From Anaerolineales bacterium (GTDB taxonomy: Bacteria; Chloroflexota; Anaerolineae; Anaerolineales; E44-bin32), in the NCBI GenBank assembly GCA_030673085.1, contig DAOVFE010000002.1, positions 1-25,472 of the forward strand: 25,472 nt of DNA. Reading direction: 5' to 3'. The position numbers were made by a program, and so were the translations under genes. Below are positions 1 through 6,594 of the stretch, one piece after another (the first letter of the stretch is position 1; every line of letters begins with the position of its first letter). The notes below the pieces were generated by a model. It was given only the letters and a program-made list of their open reading frames with translations. It did not search any database and had not been told where the DNA came from.

Positions 1-2
1 TT

Positions 3-79
3 TAGGGATGTCCTTTAGGCACATCCCCCATTGCGGGAATTTTACCTCTTCGGGTGCAAGTTTTGTTTAAATATTCGCT
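3..79 (-). repeat. 77-bp dispersed repeat, copy A (inverted relative to copy B)
   Basis: Read on the minus strand this segment matches 23949-24024 on the plus strand at about 84% (roughly 65 of 77 positions, counted by eye). The first 20 bases, AGCGAATATTTAAACAAAAC, are identical, and GCACCCGAAG, AAAATTCC and ATCCCTA are also shared. In this copy GGGATGT and ACATCCC can pair around a 9-nt loop; copy B has lost that pairing. Copy B lies just outside the left end of an IS3 element, so copy A may border a second, oppositely oriented IS copy beyond the window. That last point is inference. No coding potential is seen. Confidence 0.75.
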
Positions 80-105
80 CGGGACTATTGCCCTGCAGTG
101 CCTAC

Positions 106-157
106 GGCCCCGGCCATTTATCCCCTAAGCAAGCTTAGGGACCTCAGCAAGCTGAGG
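106..157. repeat. Row of three small perfect hairpins
   Basis: Three short inverted repeats follow one another: GGCC-CC-GGCC (106-115), CCCTAAGC-AA-GCTTAGGG (123-140) and CCTCAGC-AA-GCTGAGG (142-157). The last two share the core AGCAAGCT and are offset by about 18 bases, so they look like diverged tandem copies. No T-run follows, so this is not an obvious terminator. The function is not recognised. Confidence 0.5.
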
Positions 158-257
158 GGCATTCTGACTAATCGAATAGAAGTCAGTAGAGTGGAATATA
201 TTTGCCATCAAATATATTCCATCCCGTCGACAAATGATTTCTCTTTTTCAACACTCT
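154..257. repeat. MITE-like palindromic element 1
   Basis: The centre is a perfect 12-bp stem (192-203 with 210-221) around the 6-nt loop GCCATC. The right end reads CAAATGATTTCTCTTTTTC followed by AACACTCT and ends at 257; the left end begins GAGGGGCATT at 154. Both ends lie about 51-52 bp from the hairpin centre, so the element is symmetrical. The right end is shared with elements near 14961, 16752, 17636 and 17760, while the hairpin itself is unrelated in sequence to theirs. It sits upstream of the methyltransferase gene. Boundaries are judged by eye. Confidence 0.6.
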
Positions 258-358
258 TCTTAAGATATATTTACTTCTCGGTGGGAATACTGATATTGGG
301 ATAAAATAGCGATTGATGCTTATGCCTAGCCAAACGACAGTTGGAGGGTTTATTAAGG

Positions 359-1240
359 ATGCTGGATTTACGAGAGCGTTTAACAAGCGAGGGGGTAATT
401 ATTGCCGATGGTGCGGCCGGGACAATACTGCAGCAAGCCGGATTGCAGTTCGGGTCTGCGCCTGAACGCTGGAATATTGAGAACCCGGCAAAGATCCATG
501 AATTACACCGCGCCTATCTGGATGCCGGTTCAGAGATCATTCTCACCAATACATTCGGTGGAACACGAATACGGCTGCAGATGGATGGATTGGGCGAGAA
601 GGTGCATGCGGCAAATGCCGCCGGAGCGCGCATTGCCCGTGAGGAAGCGGGCGAAAACGCCTGGGTTTTAGGAGACATGGGTCCTACGGGGCAGATCTTA
701 GAACCATTGGGCAACCTTAGCCGCGATGCTGTAGTTGCGGCATTTACTGAGCAGGCCTCGGCGCTTGCCGAAAATGGTGTCGATGGGATATTAATTGAGA
801 CTATGAGTGATTTAGAAGAAGCCAAAGCGGCAGTAGCGGGTGCTCGTCGGGCGACATCGCTGCCGATTCTAGTCACAATGAGTTTCGATACCCATGGTTA
901 TACGATGATGGGCGTCAGTCCGGAGGAGGCGGCGCGTGAATTATCGGAACTTGGAATAGATGGAATCGGAGCAAACTGCGGTCGTACTCTCAGCGAAACG
1001 CTTGAGGCCATACGCAAGATGCGAGATGAAGTTCCAGAAGCTCTTTTAATGGCTAAGCCAAATGCGGGGCTGCCGCGTTTGGAACTTGAGAATATGGTCT
1101 ATGATGTTTCGCCTGAGGTCATGGCGGATTACGCATTGAAATTTGCTGCACTTGAAGTGAAAATCTTTGGTGGATGCTGCGGGAGCACTCCAGAACATAT
1201 TGCCGCGATTGCAAAAGTATTGCGCACTAACGAGTCGTAG
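359..1240 (+). CDS. Homocysteine S-methyltransferase family protein
   Basis: A 293-residue, single-domain zinc-dependent methyltransferase of the homocysteine S-methyltransferase family (the barrel shared by BHMT, MmuM and the N-terminal module of MetH). Visible motifs are DGAAGT at residues 17-22 at the barrel start, GANC with Cys207, and GGCCG with Cys273-Cys274; these three cysteines are the expected zinc ligands that bind the homocysteine thiolate. The protein lacks the pterin, cobalamin and activation domains of MetH. Family members make methionine from homocysteine and a methyl donor; the donor cannot be told from sequence. I chose ATG 359, because GGAGG at 343-347 is a good ribosome-binding site; an in-frame TTG at 341 would sit on top of that site. 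A weak 4-bp stem plus T6 (1236-1253) overlaps the stop codon and might terminate transcription. The next gene is 208 bp away. Confidence 0.9.
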   Translation: MLDLRERLTSEGVIIADGAAGTILQQAGLQFGSAPERWNIENPAKIHELHRAYLDAGSEIILTNTFGGTRIRLQMDGLGEKVHAANAAGARIAREEAGENAWVLGDMGPTGQILEPLGNLSRDAVVAAFTEQASALAENGVDGILIETMSDLEEAKAAVAGARRATSLPILVTMSFDTHGYTMMGVSPEEAARELSELGIDGIGANCGRTLSETLEAIRKMRDEVPEALLMAKPNAGLPRLELENMVYDVSPEVMADYALKFAALEVKIFGGCCGSTPEHIAAIAKVLRTNES

Positions 1241-1448
1241 TATTACGTTTTTTAAATAGACGCTAGATACCTAGTCTCCTGTTCGGCATGGTTACAGGAA
1301 GGTCTAGTAATGTTGAAGTTCTCGGCGATGGCAGGTTGAAAGCGACAATTAATTAAACCCTTATAGCCAGACAAGTGAACTTTCCCTTGAAGTAATATCT
1401 TTGCTGGGGACATTGTGAGTAACATAATAATAACGATAGAGGTTTGAT

Positions 1449-2093
1449 ATGACAAAACGTTTTGTTCTCGTAGCAGGAAATATTGGAACCGGAAAAACGT
1501 CTCTCACTGAACGGCTTGGGGAACGATTGGATTGGGCTACGGCATACGAGTCGGTAATGGATAATCCATACTTGGCAGACTTCTATGCCGACATGCGGAC
1601 CTGGGCATTTCATTTGCAAGTATTTTTCCTCGGCCATCGCGCCGAGCAGCATCTTGCACTAGCACGATCACCGGAATCGGCAATAATTGATAGATCAATC
1701 TATGAGGATGCTGAGATCTTTACCCGAGCTGGCCGGGCATTAGGGAACATGAACGAGCGTGATTATCAAACTTATCGCCGGGTCTATGAACTGGTGGTTA
1801 GCAAACTGCCGGCGCCTGATCTGCTGATCTATCTGAAAACGCCGGTGCCAGTCTTGCTTGAGAGGATCCATAATCGGGGCCGGGAAATGGAGTTGAGCAT
1901 TGGTACAAAATATCTTGAATTGCTCGATTCCTTCTACCAAGAGTGGATGACCGAGTTTGATCTTTGCCCTGTATTAACCATTCGTTCGGATAATCTGGAT
2001 TTTGTGCATAAGCCTGAGCACCTTGAGGTGATCATACAGCGGATGCGCGATAAGCTTGCTGGCAAGGAAGAGCTTAAATTTTCGGCGGATTAA
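1449..2093 (+). CDS. Deoxynucleoside kinase (dGK/dCK/dAK family)
   Basis: A 214-residue cytosolic kinase of the deoxynucleoside kinase family, which phosphorylates deoxyribonucleosides for dNTP salvage. The P-loop GNIGTGKT is at residues 10-17, a DRSIYEDAEIF segment carries the family DRS motif and catalytic-site residues, and an arginine-rich lid (HNRGREME) lies at about 140. Length matches the Bacillus Dgk/Dck type (about 207-217 residues). Whether it prefers purine or pyrimidine deoxynucleosides cannot be decided here. The start is supported by GAGG at 1439-1442, 6 nt before ATG. It stands alone between two longer intergenic gaps, so it is probably transcribed from its own promoter, although no convincing promoter was identified. 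Confidence 0.9.
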   Translation: MTKRFVLVAGNIGTGKTSLTERLGERLDWATAYESVMDNPYLADFYADMRTWAFHLQVFFLGHRAEQHLALARSPESAIIDRSIYEDAEIFTRAGRALGNMNERDYQTYRRVYELVVSKLPAPDLLIYLKTPVPVLLERIHNRGREMELSIGTKYLELLDSFYQEWMTEFDLCPVLTIRSDNLDFVHKPEHLEVIIQRMRDKLAGKEELKFSAD

Positions 2094-2187
2094 ATTGAAT
2101 CGTTTACTTCCTTTTTACAATCTGGCCATGTTTGCTTCACTTTATTAATACAGAATAAGATCAGATTTGTAAATATGGAGGAATTTG

Positions 2188-3342
2188 ATGTTTAGCAAAG
2201 GCTTGAATGCCCTTTTATTGGTTCTATTCGTTTCGGCGGCGACATTTGGCAGTGTGTATGCAGCCGAAGATACACCTCAACCTGGATTTCGCGCCAGAGG
2301 CCGGATCGTCAGCGTAAGTTCGGAGAGAAATATATTTACCATAGAAACCCGGAATAACGAAACGATGACGGTCAATGTAGTCGAAGAAACTCGTTTTCGC
2401 AGCCGTAATGGCTCGATTCAGACAATTAATAACCTTGAAGTAGATATGCTAGTGGCAGTGGCCGGCAGTCGCAATGAGGATGGAGATCTGGTTGCCGGGC
2501 TCATTCTCGCTGGTCATGAGGGCGATCTTCAGGGATGGAGTCGAATTCTTGGCACAATATCTGATATTTACCTCGATTCGAGCAGCTTCACTCTCATCAA
2601 GAAGAATGGAGAAACCCAACGATTTCTAGTCACAGAGCGAACTCGCTTTCGCAGCCGGGATGGATCAATCCAGGAATTGGCGGATCTTGAATCCGGTATG
2701 TCCGTTCTTGTTGGTGCAGTCGAGAGCAATGAAAATCAGGGTGGATCTCTAGAGGTTATTCTGATTGCGATCGCTAATCCGAATGAACAATCTGCACGCG
2801 AACGAGTGGGGGGTGAAATTGAGAGTGTAGATGCCGGAAGGAATCTCTTTACCCTCATCACCCGCCAGGGAACTGAGCAGGCTATCATTGCTACCGATCA
2901 GACACGGTTTATAAGCCGGGATGGATCTATTTCGGGTGTAAATGATTTGGAAAAAGGGATGTATACGGTCGTTATTGGAACACGGTCTGAAGATGGAGAT
3001 CTACTTGCTTTGCGAGTCGCCATTGCCGATCAAGGAGTTTTGCAGTGGGCGAAGAAAATCAATCTGCATGCAAGTGGGCAAGTGATAACAGTTGGGATTG
3101 ATAGCGTCACGATTGAGGATACCAATGGTGAGCAATTTATCTTCCTAGTAGATGAGGAAACCGTATTCCGAAGCCGTTCTGGGGATGTCAAGGGATTGGA
3201 TGATCTTAAGTCCGGGATGAAAGTTCTTGTCGGCGGCCAACGTCTTGATGAGGGGCATATAAAGGCGATTTTTATTGGTGTTGGAAGGGTAAATGCAGAA
3301 ACAACTTATTTGGCTGAACCGGAGGTTGAATTCGGATACTGA
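2188..3342 (+). CDS. Secreted protein with four DUF5666 repeats
   Basis: A 384-residue protein with an N-terminal signal peptide (hydrophobic residues 8-22, likely cleavage after VYA near 25). The rest is four tandem domains at about 35-109, 117-196, 206-281 and 295-367. Each carries a version of TRFRSRDGSI followed by L-x-DL-x-x-GM-x-V-x-V, the pattern of DUF5666 (predicted small beta-barrel, extracytoplasmic, function unknown). No membrane anchor, lipobox or catalytic motif is seen. Start is ATG 2188 with GGAGG at 2177-2181; the TTG one codon upstream is less well placed. A strong terminator follows at 3363-3398, so it is a separate transcription unit from the paralogue at 3608. Tandem expansion of the domain suggests a structural or ligand-binding role outside the cell (inference). 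Confidence 0.85.
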   Translation: MFSKGLNALLLVLFVSAATFGSVYAAEDTPQPGFRARGRIVSVSSERNIFTIETRNNETMTVNVVEETRFRSRNGSIQTINNLEVDMLVAVAGSRNEDGDLVAGLILAGHEGDLQGWSRILGTISDIYLDSSSFTLIKKNGETQRFLVTERTRFRSRDGSIQELADLESGMSVLVGAVESNENQGGSLEVILIAIANPNEQSARERVGGEIESVDAGRNLFTLITRQGTEQAIIATDQTRFISRDGSISGVNDLEKGMYTVVIGTRSEDGDLLALRVAIADQGVLQWAKKINLHASGQVITVGIDSVTIEDTNGEQFIFLVDEETVFRSRSGDVKGLDDLKSGMKVLVGGQRLDEGHIKAIFIGVGRVNAETTYLAEPEVEFGY

Positions 3343-3362
3343 TTGTTGTGCTGCTGAAGCAT

Positions 3363-3398
3363 GCATGCCGCGGATAAAAATCGCGGCATGCTTTTTTT
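3363..3398 (+). terminator. Rho-independent terminator of the first DUF5666 gene
   Basis: A perfect 10-bp G+C-rich stem (GCATGCCGCG at 3363-3372 with its complement at 3382-3391) closes a 9-nt A-rich loop and is followed by seven T residues (3392-3398). It lies 20 bp after the stop codon at 3342. Confidence 0.93.
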
Positions 3399-3607
3399 AT
3401 TGGAGGTAAAGACAATATATCCACAGTATGTGTCACACGCTGTCGCTTGCTGCAGGGTTAATCACTTTAACCGGCAAATATGATTACATACTTTATATGA
3501 ATAGGAAAAAAGTACCTGGGACAAATGATAGGGTTGCAGGGTCTATCTCTATCTCTTAGGATAATAGCAGTTAAGATAGGAATCAATCGATCGAGGGAGG
3601 AAATTCC

Positions 3608-4747
3608 ATGATCAAAAAGATGGGTAAGACCTTTGTGGTGGCCCTGGTCTTGATTATCGCACTTGCGCCGGCAAGTGCTGTATTTGCTCAAGGACAGGGG
3701 ATTCGGACGATGGGCGAGGTGACCTGGGTTGATACGGGCAACAGCGCTTTTGGTCTGAGTGCAGGCGGAAACGAGTACACCATTTACGTCGATGCCAATA
3801 CTCAATTTATGAGTACAGATGGGAGCGTAAATGGCCTTGCAGATCTCCAGGTTGGGATGATGGTCTTTGTTATGGCATTCGACCAAGGCGATGGTACTCT
3901 CCTGGCTACCAATGTGGGCTACAATGGTTCAGGCGGTCCTGGTGCCCCCGGCGGTCCTGGTAGCCCTGGCGGTCCTGGCGGGCCAGGCGGTGAGATACCG
4001 ACTGTGATCAAGGCATCTGGCCAGATAACGTCCGTGGATGTGGCAGGGGGGTCATTCGGCTTATTGGCCAATACCGGCGAGGAATATACATTCATTACAA
4101 ACGAAGAGACCGTTTTTCATAGTCTGGAGGGTTCGCTGACCGGCGTAGATGGGCTCAGCGTTGGCATGAGTGCGGTTGTGGTTGCGACCGAGGAGGATGG
4201 AACCTACTTGGCTCGGCATGTGGCCGCATCCGAACTTAACGGTGCTGATCCTGAGGAACTTATCAATGCCGAAATGCGAATGATCGGTGCGATCATTGAA
4301 ATCGGCACAGGGTCATTCAAGATCCAGAACATGGCTGGCGAGCAATTCGTCATTCAAGTTAATGACGCAACGATATTCAAGTCCCGCGACGGGAGTGTGA
4401 ACAGCTTCGCTGATCTTGAGGTTGGGATGCTGGTCATTGTCGGAGCGAATAGCGATATGGTGGCGTTATGGGTCGGCGCGAGCAAGCCGCACGCAATGCC
4501 TGGGGGCGGCGAGGAAGGTGGAGGACCCGAGTGGGAGTTCCCCGAAGTTCCTGGTTGGGATGGCGGCGATGAGCCTGCCTGGCAATTCCCTGAAATCCCT
4601 GGTTGGGGTGGCGATGATGGTGGCGATAACTACCAAAACTTCCCCGGCTTTGGAGCCAACCAAAACGGAAACAGCGGAGGACTATCAGGATTGTTCAACA
4701 ACCTGCAATTTGATCGCAATAGAAGAGGTTTTGGCGGCTGCCGCTAA
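3608..4747 (+). CDS. Secreted DUF5666 protein with collagen-like linker and Trp/Gly-rich tail
   Basis: A 379-residue paralogue of the protein encoded at 2188. Residues 1-27 form a signal peptide ending in VFA. Three DUF5666 domains follow (about 33-105, 134-205 and 225-292), with TQFMSTDGSV, TVFHSLEGSL and TIFKSRDGSV at equivalent positions. Between domains 1 and 2 lies a collagen-like stretch of perfect Gly-X-Pro triplets, encoded by three 18-bp repeats (3932-3985). After about residue 300 the chain is Gly/Asp/Trp-rich and contains two copies of W-x-FPE-[VI]-PGW, then an Asn/Gly-rich end finishing in GGCR. Start ATG 3608 is preceded by GGGAGG at 3596-3601. Together this suggests an exported matrix- or envelope-associated protein. 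Its biochemical role is unknown. Confidence 0.82.
   Translation: MIKKMGKTFVVALVLIIALAPASAVFAQGQGIRTMGEVTWVDTGNSAFGLSAGGNEYTIYVDANTQFMSTDGSVNGLADLQVGMMVFVMAFDQGDGTLLATNVGYNGSGGPGAPGGPGSPGGPGGPGGEIPTVIKASGQITSVDVAGGSFGLLANTGEEYTFITNEETVFHSLEGSLTGVDGLSVGMSAVVVATEEDGTYLARHVAASELNGADPEELINAEMRMIGAIIEIGTGSFKIQNMAGEQFVIQVNDATIFKSRDGSVNSFADLEVGMLVIVGANSDMVALWVGASKPHAMPGGGEEGGGPEWEFPEVPGWDGGDEPAWQFPEIPGWGGDDGGDNYQNFPGFGANQNGNSGGLSGLFNNLQFDRNRRGFGGCR
3932..3991 (+). repeat. Three 18-bp tandem repeats encoding Gly-Gly-Pro-Gly-X-Pro
   Basis: Units at 3932-3949, 3950-3967 and 3968-3985 each begin GGCGGTCCTGG, followed by a partial unit to 3991. They encode collagen-type Gly-X-Pro triplets inside the second DUF5666 protein. 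Such repeats can change copy number by slippage, so linker length may vary between strains (inference). Confidence 0.85.
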
Positions 4748-4781
4748 AAATTTAAATCACGTTAGTATTAAGTATGGCTTA

Positions 4782-4808
4782 ATCCCGCAGTGTGCTTTGC
4801 TGCGGGAT
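4782..4808. terminator. Hairpin between convergent genes, probable bidirectional terminator
   Basis: A perfect 9-bp stem, ATCCCGCAG (4782-4790) with CTGCGGGAT (4800-4808), surrounds a 9-nt loop 34 bp after the stop of the plus-strand DUF5666 gene and ahead of the end of the minus-strand glycosylase gene. The T-run is weak on both sides, so termination efficiency is uncertain. Confidence 0.6.
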
Positions 4809-4816
4809 CATATTTA

Positions 4817-4907
4817 ATGAGTCCACTGCAAAATGAAGCCACTAATTGGAAAATGCCTATCTCACTATCCTCTTGTGGAATGGATGCTGAAAAGAGAAAT
4901 AAGTTTG
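4817..4907. repeat. Relic carrying the signatures of two palindromic repeat types
   Basis: At 4817-4844 the sequence TGAGTCCACTG followed later by AGCCAC matches the left part of the 136-bp palindrome at 17785-17920. At 4882-4907, GGATGCTGAAAAGAGAAAT matches the outer end of the MITE-like elements (GAGGRTGTTGAAAAAG type), and the match stops one base before the stop codon of the glycosylase gene at 4909. There is no intact central hairpin. It looks like a decayed element or two superimposed ends. Confidence 0.5.
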
Positions 4908-4908
4908 A

Positions 4909-5526
4909 TTAAAGTCCGAGCTGCTGGCGATGAACTCTGATTAGAGCAATAGCATGGTTGATTCGTTCACGGTTCTCGGAAATCTGGTGCCACCTGCTTG
5001 CACCGGAAGGATGAGGAAGAGGAACCACCCAGCGCTTGCCGGCCTGCTTTTCGGTGCCGATGATCTCTCTAAGTTTAAGGCTAGCCGAGTAAAACAAGTT
5101 TATCGCTAAGCGGCCGACGGGAATAATGATCAGTGGATTAACCAGGTCAATCTCGGCTTCTAAATATGGACGGCAGAGCATTTGCTCCTTGCGGGTTGGC
5201 ACACGGTCGCCCTGGCCATTAGAAGCTTTTCCCGGGTAGCATTTTGTAATGGAAGTCATGTATTGCTTAGCGCGAAATTCTGCTTCTTCGAAATTTGCCC
5301 GGTTGAGCCATTGAAATAGCCGAGTGCCACTGCCAGCATTAAAGGGCCTCAGGGCTTCTCGCTCGGTAATCCCTGGCGCCTGCCCGATAATCATCACTTT
5401 GGCTCCGATGTTGCCTGAAAATATTGCTGGCGGGAAAACGGCATACCCGGTCTTTAAGCACATCAGGCAAGTCTGCATTTGATGATGTAAGTTTATAAAC
5501 TCCTGCTCTTTCAACTCTGAAATCAC
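4909..5526 (-). CDS. Uracil-DNA glycosylase, 4Fe-4S family 4/5 type
   Basis: A 205-residue uracil-DNA glycosylase superfamily protein that should remove uracil from deaminated DNA. Motif A is GQAPG at residues 48-52 and motif B is HPSGASR from His172. Four cysteines, Cys20, Cys23, Cys96 and Cys118, are placed as in the 4Fe-4S-binding family 4 and 5 enzymes (a CxxC near the N-terminus and a later pair). Motif A has Gln where family 4 has Glu (GEAPG), and motif B is HPS rather than HPA, so assignment between families 4 and 5 is open. The start is GTG 5526, overlapping the upstream stop codon as GTGA. This translational coupling to the endonuclease IV-like gene indicates one base-excision repair operon. 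Confidence 0.83.
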   Translation of the reverse strand: MISELKEQEFINLHHQMQTCLMCLKTGYAVFPPAIFSGNIGAKVMIIGQAPGITEREALRPFNAGSGTRLFQWLNRANFEEAEFRAKQYMTSITKCYPGKASNGQGDRVPTRKEQMLCRPYLEAEIDLVNPLIIIPVGRLAINLFYSASLKLREIIGTEKQAGKRWVVPLPHPSGASRWHQISENRERINHAIALIRVHRQQLGL

Positions 5527-6383
5527 ATTTCTCCAAGCATGATACTATGCCAATTCGCTTTGATGTAGAGAGCATCGTTGTCCATATCTTTTGGGCTTTC
5601 GCATAAGATTCGACCGGCGCATCCAGATTTCGCCAGTGCCCGCAACAAACCCAGTAAATCCAGATCTGAATCTGCCAATAGGAGGTGCTTGCGTTCGCCC
5701 TTGGGCCCGTAATCGATGCCTGAGAGATGACAGTGCATATGTTTAAGGCTGCCATTGCCAAGCGCTTTCTGATAGCTTGCGAGAACCACCATCCACTCAT
5801 CGAAGGAATTGAGCGAGCCATCGCCTTGGCGGGCGTGCATATGCGCGAAATCAATACAAGGTTCGACTCCTTCTATTTCTCTGGACATCTCAAGGGTATC
5901 TTCTAAAGATCCGAGCAATGCGCGTTTTCCCATGGTTTCTGGGCGAAGGGTTACCGGATTACCTGCCGTACGAAGTTTATCGACGCAACCTTGCAGCCTG
6001 GGGATCGCCACCTTAAGAATGGTTTTGGCCTGCTGACCGAAATAGGATCCAGGATGAAAAATGATATCAGTTGCGCCCGCTAGATGGCCGTAGTGTGCCG
6101 CATCCATCAATCGCTTCAAGCTCTTTGGCCATTCTTCTTCACTGGCGTTGAGATTACTGTAGTAGGGTGCATGGATGCTGAGCCGGATATTGGCTTCTTT
6201 AGCTGCGCTTTTAATCCGGGCACAGGTCTCTTCAGATACCCGTACAGCCCGGACCCATCCCAGCTCAAGAGCATGCAATCCCAAACTGGACAGGAATTGC
6301 AGTGTTCCGACAGAACCACCGGGTTTCTTAGGGGTTGATTGCGGAGTTCCTACAGTTCCAAAAATGAAACCCGACTCGAGCAA
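5523..6383 (-). CDS. Endonuclease IV-like AP endonuclease (TIM-barrel, AP2Ec family)
   Basis: A 286-residue TIM-barrel protein of the xylose isomerase-like/endonuclease IV superfamily. Metal-ligand candidates sit at the family positions: His71 (SIHAPYY), His110 (FHPGSY), Glu149 (RPETMG), Asp178 and His181 (CIDFAH), His217/His219 (HMHCHLSG), His233 (GERKH) and Glu262 (LCESP). Endonuclease IV cleaves the DNA backbone 5' to abasic sites, which is the step after uracil removal, and the glycosylase gene overlaps this one by 4 nt. The start is TTG 6383, preceded by AAGGA seven bases upstream; no ATG lies near, and the N-terminus FIFGTVGTPQST fits the family start. The GERKH variant differs from the DRH motif of E. 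coli Nfo, as in shorter archaeal-type homologues. A different TIM-barrel activity is possible but less likely in this operon. Confidence 0.82.
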   Translation of the reverse strand: MLESGFIFGTVGTPQSTPKKPGGSVGTLQFLSSLGLHALELGWVRAVRVSEETCARIKSAAKEANIRLSIHAPYYSNLNASEEEWPKSLKRLMDAAHYGHLAGATDIIFHPGSYFGQQAKTILKVAIPRLQGCVDKLRTAGNPVTLRPETMGKRALLGSLEDTLEMSREIEGVEPCIDFAHMHARQGDGSLNSFDEWMVVLASYQKALGNGSLKHMHCHLSGIDYGPKGERKHLLLADSDLDLLGLLRALAKSGCAGRILCESPKDMDNDALYIKANWHSIMLGEM

Positions 6384-6438
6384 TGAGTATCCTTTCTACT
6401 GATTGCAGATGCTAAATGCTACAAGCTGAATATGCCTG

Positions 6439-6552
6439 ATGAAACGCATTTTTAAAGTTAGCCTATCATGGGTGGAGAAAGCCGAGAAGCTATGGTTTGT
6501 AAGCGATGAGAATGGCCGGGCCATTTTCTTTGGCGTACATTCTAAACGATGA
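6439..6552 (+). CDS. Possible small protein, 37 residues
   Basis: A short open frame on the plus strand between two minus-strand genes encodes a Lys/Arg- and aromatic-rich peptide (starting MKRIFKVSLSWVEK, ending IFFGVHSKR). The composition is protein-like and the stop is clean, but there is no clear Shine-Dalgarno sequence. The DNA also contains a perfect palindrome, AATGGCC-G-GGCCATT (6511-6525). It could equally be a chance ORF or a remnant. No family is recognised. Confidence 0.22.
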   Translation: MKRIFKVSLSWVEKAEKLWFVSDENGRAIFFGVHSKR

Positions 6553-6594
6553 ATGTGGTTTTTATTCAGCAAATCTAGCCTTGTCGAGTTCTAT

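Noticed and set aside
98..304. 68-codon open frame upstream of the methyltransferase gene
   Set aside because: It is composed of the tandem hairpins and MITE-like element 1 and has no plausible start signal.
258..358. SAM or cobalamin riboswitch upstream of the methyltransferase gene
   Set aside because: Neither a B12-box-like sequence nor a recognisable SAM aptamer core was found in the leader.
514..876. 120-codon open frame antisense to the methyltransferase gene
   Set aside because: It lies wholly inside a well-supported gene on the other strand, has no family features and no ribosome-binding site.
1271..1310. Inverted repeat TCCTGT/ACAGGA before the deoxynucleoside kinase gene as an operator or attenuator
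   Set aside because: Only six paired bases with a long loop and no T-run; not distinguishable from chance.
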